NCBI GenBank assembly: GCA_946480705.1
Contig: CAMLLF010000070.1
Span: 1 to 10,624, forward strand
Reading direction: 5' to 3'
DNA length: 10,624 bases
Origin: an uncultured Lysobacteraceae bacterium
GTDB lineage: Bacteria; Pseudomonadota; Gammaproteobacteria; Xanthomonadales; Rhodanobacteraceae
The position numbers and the translations under genes are program-made. Shown here in pieces: positions 5,946-10,624 of the stretch; the stretch's first letter is position 1, and every line of letters starts with the position of its first letter. The notes beneath the pieces were generated by a model. The model saw only the letters and a program-made list of their open reading frames with translations, was not told the origin of the DNA and searched no databases.

Positions 5946-7280
5946 ATGGCGCCACGCCCCGCCCGTCCCGTGTTCGCGCGCATCGCCGCCGCCCTGCTCG
6001 CGCTGTCGATCCTGCCACCCGCCCCTGCCGCCGACGTTCCGGCATTTCCCGGCGCGCAGGGCTGGGCCGCGATGACCCCCGGCGGACGCGGCGGCAAGAT
6101 CATCCGCGTCACGACGCTGAAGCCGACCGGCCCGGGGTCGCTGACCGAAGCGCTGAACACGCCGGGACCGCGCATCGTCGTGTTCGAAGTCGGCGGGGTC
6201 ATCGACCTGGGCCGCAGCGAGATCGCGATCCGCGAACCGTTCCTGACGGTCGCCGGCCAGACCGCGCCCTCGCCGGGCATCACGCTGATCCGCGGCGGCG
6301 TCGACATCGCGACGCACGACGTGGTCGTGCGCCACATCCGCATACGCCCGGGCGAGGCCGGCGTGCACAAAGGTGGACAATGGGACGTCGATGCGCTGTC
6401 CACGCTGACCGGCGCGCGCGACGTCATCGTCGACCACTGCAGCCTGACCTGGGCGACCGACGAGAACCTCTCCGCATCCGGCGCGCGCTTCATCGGCGAC
6501 ACGCCCGATGCCTGGCGCGAAGCGGTGTCGCATCGCATCACCTTCAGCAACAACCTGATCGCCGAGGGGCTCGCGCATTCCACGCATGCCAAGGGCGAGC
6601 ATTCCAAGGGCTCGCTGATCCACGACAACGTCAGCGACATCCTCATCGTCGGCAACCTCTACGCGCACAACTACGAACGCAGCGCGCTGTTCAAGGGCGG
6701 CGCGCGCGGGCTCATGGTCAACAACCTGATCTACGACCCGGGTCCGCGCGCCGTGCACTACAACCTGATCCGCGAGGAATGGGGCGACCGCACACGCGAG
6801 ACCGGCGCGCTCGGCCTGATCGGCAACGTGCTGCGCGCCGGGCCGTCCACGCCCGGGGACGTCGCGCTGTTCATGCTCGGCGGCTCCGGCAACGTCGATC
6901 TGTATCTGCACGACAATCTCTCGGTCGATCGCCTCGGCCGCGCGCTGCCGGAACTCGGCCGCTACACGACGACGGCGGCGAAATGGACATTGCTGAAGAA
7001 GCCGCCGGCCCTGCCCTACGGCGTGAAGCCGCTGGCCGCGGCCGACGTGCAGGACGCCGTGCTCGAAGATGTCGGCGCCCGGCCGTGGGACCGCGACGGC
7101 ATCGACGCGCGCATCGTTGCCGACACCGCCGAGGGCCGCGGAAAGATCATCGACAGCGAGAGCGAGGTCGGCGGCTATCCCGCAGACGCGGCGACGTTTC
7201 GCGCGTTCGTCGAGAGCGAATGGGATTTGGAGACGCTGATGCCGAAGGCGGGGTTGCCGGAGAAGCGGCGGCCCAGGTAA
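5946..7280 (+). CDS. Exported PL1-type pectate lyase
   Basis: A 444-residue right-handed parallel beta-helix lyase that cleaves polygalacturonate by beta-elimination, giving 4,5-unsaturated oligogalacturonides. Residues 1-28 form a Sec signal peptide (hydrophobic 11-23, cleavage likely after PAPA). Family features are FPGAQGW (34-40), GGRGGKIIRVTTL...GPGSLTEAL (46-70), IVVFEVGGVIDL (77-88), HIRIRPGE (130-137), WDVDALS (146-152) and VDHCSLTWATDENLS (162-176), whose acidic residues fit the calcium site. R245 in NYERSALFKGG is a candidate catalytic base, assigned tentatively. A C-terminal GARPWDRDGIDARIV block is usual in bacterial homologues. The ATG at 5946 follows GAGGAG by 11 nt; the open frame further upstream lacks a signal-peptide-like start. 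Divergent from the hydratase/TRAP operon, convergent with the esterase. Confidence 0.93.
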   Translation: MAPRPARPVFARIAAALLALSILPPAPAADVPAFPGAQGWAAMTPGGRGGKIIRVTTLKPTGPGSLTEALNTPGPRIVVFEVGGVIDLGRSEIAIREPFLTVAGQTAPSPGITLIRGGVDIATHDVVVRHIRIRPGEAGVHKGGQWDVDALSTLTGARDVIVDHCSLTWATDENLSASGARFIGDTPDAWREAVSHRITFSNNLIAEGLAHSTHAKGEHSKGSLIHDNVSDILIVGNLYAHNYERSALFKGGARGLMVNNLIYDPGPRAVHYNLIREEWGDRTRETGALGLIGNVLRAGPSTPGDVALFMLGGSGNVDLYLHDNLSVDRLGRALPELGRYTTTAAKWTLLKKPPALPYGVKPLAAADVQDAVLEDVGARPWDRDGIDARIVADTAEGRGKIIDSESEVGGYPADAATFRAFVESEWDLETLMPKAGLPEKRRPR

Positions 7281-7310
7281 GCAGGGAATAGAGATGGCAG
7301 GAAATAGAGA
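7281..7310. repeat. 16-bp-period tandem repeat after the pectate lyase stop
   Basis: GCAGGGAATAGAGA (7281-7294) and GCAGGAAATAGAGA (7297-7310) match at 13 of 14 positions with a 2-nt spacer. The first copy starts at the base after the lyase stop codon. It is purine-rich on the plus strand and of clearly lower GC than its surroundings. Likely a local duplication; no function can be read from it. Confidence 0.6.
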
Positions 7311-7417
7311 AAGCGAAAGACGTCTGCGCCTGGGACGAGTGCCCGGCGTGGCTGCGCCGCTTCAGCTTTCGACGCAGGGTTATGCGCCTGCGAACGCCCG
7401 ACGGACCGGAGAGCGCT

Positions 7418-7446
7418 GTGCCGAGCGTGCACGGCGCGCACGGCAC
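7418..7446. terminator. Strong hairpin between convergent lyase and esterase genes
   Basis: GTGCCG-A-GCGTGC (7418-7430) pairs with GCGCGC-A-CGGCAC (7434-7446) over a 3-nt loop: twelve pairs including one G-T, with a single A/A mismatch. A weaker hairpin follows at 7447-7466 (GTGT-CCG ... CGG-C-ACAC, loop GTTTT). Its place in the 214-bp convergent gap suits a bidirectional terminator, but no T-run follows on either strand, so termination is inferred from structure and position only. Confidence 0.45.
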
Positions 7447-7494
7447 GTGTCCGGTTTTCGGCACACCGATTCGGCATAGAAGTCTCGGACTGAT

Positions 7495-8598
7495 TCAGAA
7501 CGGCCGATATCGCCGCAATGCCGTTGCCGTCGCTTCATCGAGGATCGGCCTGCGTTCGCCGCGCATCGCCCCCGGCCCGTGGCTGCCCGCCTCGCCGAAG
7601 CGTGCGTCGCCCGGGTCGAACATCACGCGGCTGCCGTCGCGCGCGATGTAGCTCATCGCATCCCAGCCGTTCGCATCGATGTGTGCGTCCATCGCGCAGT
7701 CGACGAACAGCGCGCTGCCGCGCACGGCCGGGTCGCCGTAGCGGCCGTCGGCGAAGGTCCGTGTCGGGCGCCACGGACGGCCCAGCGCGACGCTCGCGTC
7801 GGGCACCGGCGGTTCGCGCGACAGCGTGCAGCGGCGCAGCAGCAGTCCGCGTTCCTGCGACACCGGCGTCGACGGCGCCGTGAGGTAGCCCTGGCGCTCC
7901 TTGCCCGGACGAAAGCGCGAGACGATCTCGCAGTCGTCGAGCACGCAGTCGCCCGCGCCGAACAGGAAATCGACGCTGCCGCGAACGCGGCAACGGCGCA
8001 GCCAGCTGCGGCCGGCCTCGGCGAACAACGTGTCCTGATGGCCGTCGATGGTGCAGTCTTCGATCAGCGCGCGGTCCGAACCCTGATCGAACATCAGCGC
8101 TACCGCCTGCGCGCCGTTGGCGCCGACGGTTTCGAGCACCGGCCTGGCCAGATGGCCGAGATAGTCGAAGCGGTTCTCGAACGTCAGCGCGCGCGCGCGA
8201 AAACCCGGCGCGCGCACGATCACGCTCGCGCAGCCCCAGGTTCCCCAGGGCTCGCCGTCGGGACGGCGATGGCCGGCGGCGCGGTCCGAGCCGATCCGGC
8301 AACGCTCGCGGCCCGCACCGACCAGATGCACGTCGGGCCTGTCGACGACGATCTTCTCGTCCCAGAGGCCCGCGTCGACGAAGATGCGGAACGGCGTGCC
8401 GCCCGCGGACGGCGCCGCGGCGATCGCATCGGAGACGGAGTTGAAGTGTGGAACCGTGGCTATTGATACGTGAGCCGGCGCGTCCCTCCGGCGACTCACG
8501 CGCGCGTCGAAACGGCCGGACGGACGGGGCATGCAGCCCGCCGGCACCAGCGGTGCCAGGACGCAGAACTGCAGGAGACGACGACGCGACAGGGACAT
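7495..8598 (-). CDS. Pectin methylesterase (CE8), exported, possible lipoprotein
   Basis: A 367-residue carbohydrate esterase family 8 enzyme that removes methyl groups from pectin, making it a substrate for pectate lyase. The catalytic set is complete by alignment to plant and enterobacterial enzymes: Q164 (GAQAVAL), Q188-D189 (DGHQDTLFA), D210 (GSVDFLFGAG), R274 and W276 (LGRPW). The N-terminus SRRRLLQFCVLAPLVPAGC is a twin-arginine-like leader ending in a possible lipobox with C22, though Pro at -3 is atypical; PemB of Dickeya is a known outer-membrane lipoprotein of this family. The frame continues to an ATG at 8676, but the start at 8598 puts the arginine motif at the N-terminus. Neither start has a good ribosome site. 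It is 148 bp downstream of the TonB receptor on the same strand. Confidence 0.92.
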   Translation of the reverse strand: MSLSRRRLLQFCVLAPLVPAGCMPRPSGRFDARVSRRRDAPAHVSIATVPHFNSVSDAIAAAPSAGGTPFRIFVDAGLWDEKIVVDRPDVHLVGAGRERCRIGSDRAAGHRRPDGEPWGTWGCASVIVRAPGFRARALTFENRFDYLGHLARPVLETVGANGAQAVALMFDQGSDRALIEDCTIDGHQDTLFAEAGRSWLRRCRVRGSVDFLFGAGDCVLDDCEIVSRFRPGKERQGYLTAPSTPVSQERGLLLRRCTLSREPPVPDASVALGRPWRPTRTFADGRYGDPAVRGSALFVDCAMDAHIDANGWDAMSYIARDGSRVMFDPGDARFGEAGSHGPGAMRGERRPILDEATATALRRYRPF

Positions 8599-8677
8599 GG
8601 TGGTTGTCGTCACGCGTGAGCAGTCATGGGGAGAACGCGCGGCGGCGCTGCGTGCGCATCGATCGTCGTTCCGCATC

Positions 8678-8743
8678 CCGGCACCGCAGGCGCCGGCGGG
8701 ACGTTGCGCTGCACGCCCCGCCCGGCGACCGCGGTGAACCGCG
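8678..8743. other. Two hairpins between the TonB receptor and esterase genes
   Basis: CGCGG-TGAA-CCGCG (8730-8743, extendable by one pair) lies three bases after the receptor stop. CCGGCACC (8678-8685) pairs with GGCGCCGG (8689-8696) over GCA, eight pairs including one G-T on the minus-strand RNA. Neither has a T-run. They could protect the receptor mRNA end or reduce read-through into the esterase; no distinct promoter for the esterase was recognised here. Confidence 0.35.
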
Positions 8744-8746
8744 AGA

Positions 8747-10624
8747 TCAGTTGCGGAAACGCACGCCGACGAAGAACTCGCGGCCCGTGTGATCGTAGAC
8801 CGACGTGCGGTCGCCGACCGAGTCGACCCATTGATCGTTGTACTCGTCGGTGAGATTGACCGCCTCGACCGTGAACTCGACGTGGTCGTTCATCTTCCAC
8901 GTGGCCATGAAATCGACGTTCGTCGTGCCCTTCGTGCCTTCCATGTCGTTGTTGTTGCGGCCCGGCACCGTCGTCAGATAGCCGTTGCGGTACGCCGTCG
9001 AGACGCGTGCGCTGAAGCTGTCCTTTTCGTAGTACAGCGTCGCGTTGTAGGCGTTCTTCGACAGGCCCAGCAGATCGGTCTTCAGCGAATTCGCGCCGCT
9101 CGACGTCACGTACTGGATCTTCGAATCGACGTAGGTGTAGTTGAGGATCGCGCCGAAATTGCTCCAGAACCCCGGCAGGAACGTAAACGGCTGCTGATAG
9201 GACAGTTCGATGCCGCGCAGGTTGCCGCCGGGCGTGTTGGTCGGAATGTTGAACTGGAAATCGTCGGTCGGCGACGCGCCGGTGCCTTCGAGCAGGCTCG
9301 CCGGCAGACCCGAGGTGTTGAACGGCCGCGTTTCGCGCGAGGTCTGCACGAACGACTCGATGTCCTTGTAGAAGATCGCCGCGCCGAGCACCGACTCGGG
9401 CGCGAAATACCATTCGAGGCCGAGATCGAAGGTCTTCGCGCGGAACGGATCGAGGAACGGATCGCCGCCGGTCACGACGCGGTTGCCGCCGCTGACGCTG
9501 ACACTGACGCCCGGCGTGAGATTGCCCAGGCCCGGCCGCGCCATCACCTTCGCCGCGCCGAGGCGCAGCAGCAGGTCATCGCTGAGATCCCAGACGAAGT
9601 TCGCCGACGGCAAGGTGTCGCTGTATTCGCGCTCGACCGTGGTCTGCGTCGGGCGGCCGTTGATGATCGCGAAGCCGGTCGATTCCTGCTCGGTGCGCAC
9701 GTAGCGCACGCCGAAGTTGCCGCGCAGCGGAATGCCGAAGGTCGAGGTCTCGAAATCGCCCTGGAACCAGCCGCCGCGGTCGCGCTCCTTGACGCTGCGG
9801 TTGTTGCCGATCGCGCCCGACGCCGACGGCGACACCGTGAACGTGCCCTGCCCGCTGTAGATGTCGAACAGGTTCGCGAACGCATCGATGTCCGGAATCA
9901 GGAAGCGCGTGTCGCTGCCGCCGGGCATGTCGAGGTTGTTGCCGAACACGAGCAGCCGCGTGAGATCCGACAGCGACGTTCCGGCCGGCAGGTTCGGCAC
10001 GCTGACTTCCGACGCGCGGCGCGCTTCGAAGGTCGAGAACTTGTAGGCCTTGAAATCGACGCCGCCCTTGAGCGTGAAGGCCGACGCCGCATCCCAGGCG
10101 AAATTGAGCTGCTGGTTCGTGTAGAGGTTCGACGTCGCGTTCGGACGCAGGCGGATTTCCGACAGGCCGTTGGCGAAGGTCCAGTTGTTCGGATCGGCGA
10201 CGTCGAAGCCGTAGTCGATCAGCGGCAGACGGTCGTTGCCGCGATAGTCCCAGGAATAGCCGTCGGTATTCGCGCGGTCGAGCGTGATCGTGGTCTGGAT
10301 CGGGTTGTCGAAGTCCGAGCGCGAGTGGCCGACCAGCGCATTCATGCGGAAGCTGTCGCTGAATTCGTGGTCGAGGTTGAGATTGGCCTGCTCGAAGGTC
10401 GTCGCGAGTTCGTCGTAGCGCGATTCCGAGCGCACGTCGACGTCGTCGAACACGCCGTAGACGAGATTGCCGTTGCTGACCGCGCCGTCGCGGACGATGG
10501 TCTGCGGCTTGCCGCTCGCGCCGCTGCGGCTGAACGACACCGCCTCGAGGAAGTTCTCGGTGCGCTTGGCGTCGAAGTCGGCGTAGAGCAGATCGAGCGA
10601 GGCCACGGTGCGGTCGCTAGCCTG
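8747..10624 (-). CDS. TonB-dependent outer-membrane receptor, C-terminal part (cut by window end)
   Basis: The frame is open to the right edge, giving the last 625 residues of a receptor that normally has about 900 or more; the signal peptide, TonB box and plug lie outside. The barrel sequence is the Xanthomonas/Caulobacter-type TonB receptor (TIGR01782-like), with blocks such as DLLYADFDAKRTENFLEA, VDVRSESRYDELATTF, MNALVGHSRSDFDNPIQTT, GYSWDYRGNDRLPLIDYGFD, FGVRYVRTEQ, AKVMARPGLGNLTPGV, GLEWYFAPES and ELSYQQPF. Such receptors import plant oligosaccharides; oligogalacturonide uptake is inferred from the esterase downstream and lyase nearby. The terminal strand GREFFVGVRFRN ends in Asn rather than the aromatic residue usual for outer-membrane barrels. 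Its own promoter is outside, so inclusion in the local operator set cannot be tested here. The GTG at 10606 is internal, not a start. Confidence 0.94.
   Translation of the reverse strand, partial: QASDRTVASLDLLYADFDAKRTENFLEAVSFSRSGASGKPQTIVRDGAVSNGNLVYGVFDDVDVRSESRYDELATTFEQANLNLDHEFSDSFRMNALVGHSRSDFDNPIQTTITLDRANTDGYSWDYRGNDRLPLIDYGFDVADPNNWTFANGLSEIRLRPNATSNLYTNQQLNFAWDAASAFTLKGGVDFKAYKFSTFEARRASEVSVPNLPAGTSLSDLTRLLVFGNNLDMPGGSDTRFLIPDIDAFANLFDIYSGQGTFTVSPSASGAIGNNRSVKERDRGGWFQGDFETSTFGIPLRGNFGVRYVRTEQESTGFAIINGRPTQTTVEREYSDTLPSANFVWDLSDDLLLRLGAAKVMARPGLGNLTPGVSVSVSGGNRVVTGGDPFLDPFRAKTFDLGLEWYFAPESVLGAAIFYKDIESFVQTSRETRPFNTSGLPASLLEGTGASPTDDFQFNIPTNTPGGNLRGIELSYQQPFTFLPGFWSNFGAILNYTYVDSKIQYVTSSGANSLKTDLLGLSKNAYNATLYYEKDSFSARVSTAYRNGYLTTVPGRNNNDMEGTKGTTNVDFMATWKMNDHVEFTVEAVNLTDEYNDQWVDSVGDRTSVYDHTGREFFVGVRFRN

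Noticed and set aside
8610..9413. Minus-strand open frame of 267 codons overlapping the TonB receptor gene
   Set aside because: It is the same DNA as the receptor in another frame, Arg-rich and without recognisable domains.
1..10624. CRISPR arrays, tRNA or rRNA genes, insertion sequences
   Set aside because: No spaced repeat arrays, cloverleaf-like sequence, transposase reading frames or target-site duplications were seen.

Overview
The window is a pectin-degradation and uronate-uptake locus from a GC-rich Gram-negative bacterium. A long TonB-dependent receptor of the Xanthomonas/Caulobacter type, exported pectinolytic enzymes and a KduI with a Xanthomonas-like N-terminus suggest a gammaproteobacterium near the Xanthomonadales. 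Related proteobacteria (Sphingomonadales, Caulobacterales, Burkholderiales) cannot be excluded from sequence alone.

Layout from the left: the 5' two thirds of kduI (minus, cut by the window edge); a 302-bp intergenic stretch with the kduI promoter, an operator and GC-rich palindromes; a LacI-family regulator (minus); a TRAP transporter with membrane subunits dctM and dctQ (minus), a 157-bp gap with a small repeat, then the solute-binding protein dctP (minus); an FAH-superfamily 2-keto-4-pentenoate hydratase-like enzyme whose stop overlaps the dctP start (minus); a divergent promoter region; an exported PL1-type pectate lyase (plus); a convergent junction with a 16-bp-period tandem repeat and a strong hairpin; a CE8 pectin methylesterase (minus); and the C-terminal ~625 residues of a TonB-dependent receptor (minus, cut by the right edge).

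Inferred working model: the esterase removes methyl groups from pectin, the lyase cuts polygalacturonate into unsaturated oligomers, the TonB receptor brings oligomers across the outer membrane, and the TRAP system moves mono- or short uronates across the inner membrane. In the cytoplasm KduI isomerises 5-keto-4-deoxyuronate towards 2-keto-3-deoxygluconate. KdgF, KduD, KdgK and KdgA, which would complete the route, are not in the window. The hydratase-like enzyme has no assigned step in the classical pathway and is the most interesting gene here.

Two 16-bp sites differing at one base (616-631 and 5831-5846, core AACCGGTGTCAT) overlap recognisable promoters of kduI and of the hydratase/TRAP operon. 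They are the likely operators of the encoded LacI-family regulator, tying the locus into one local regulon.
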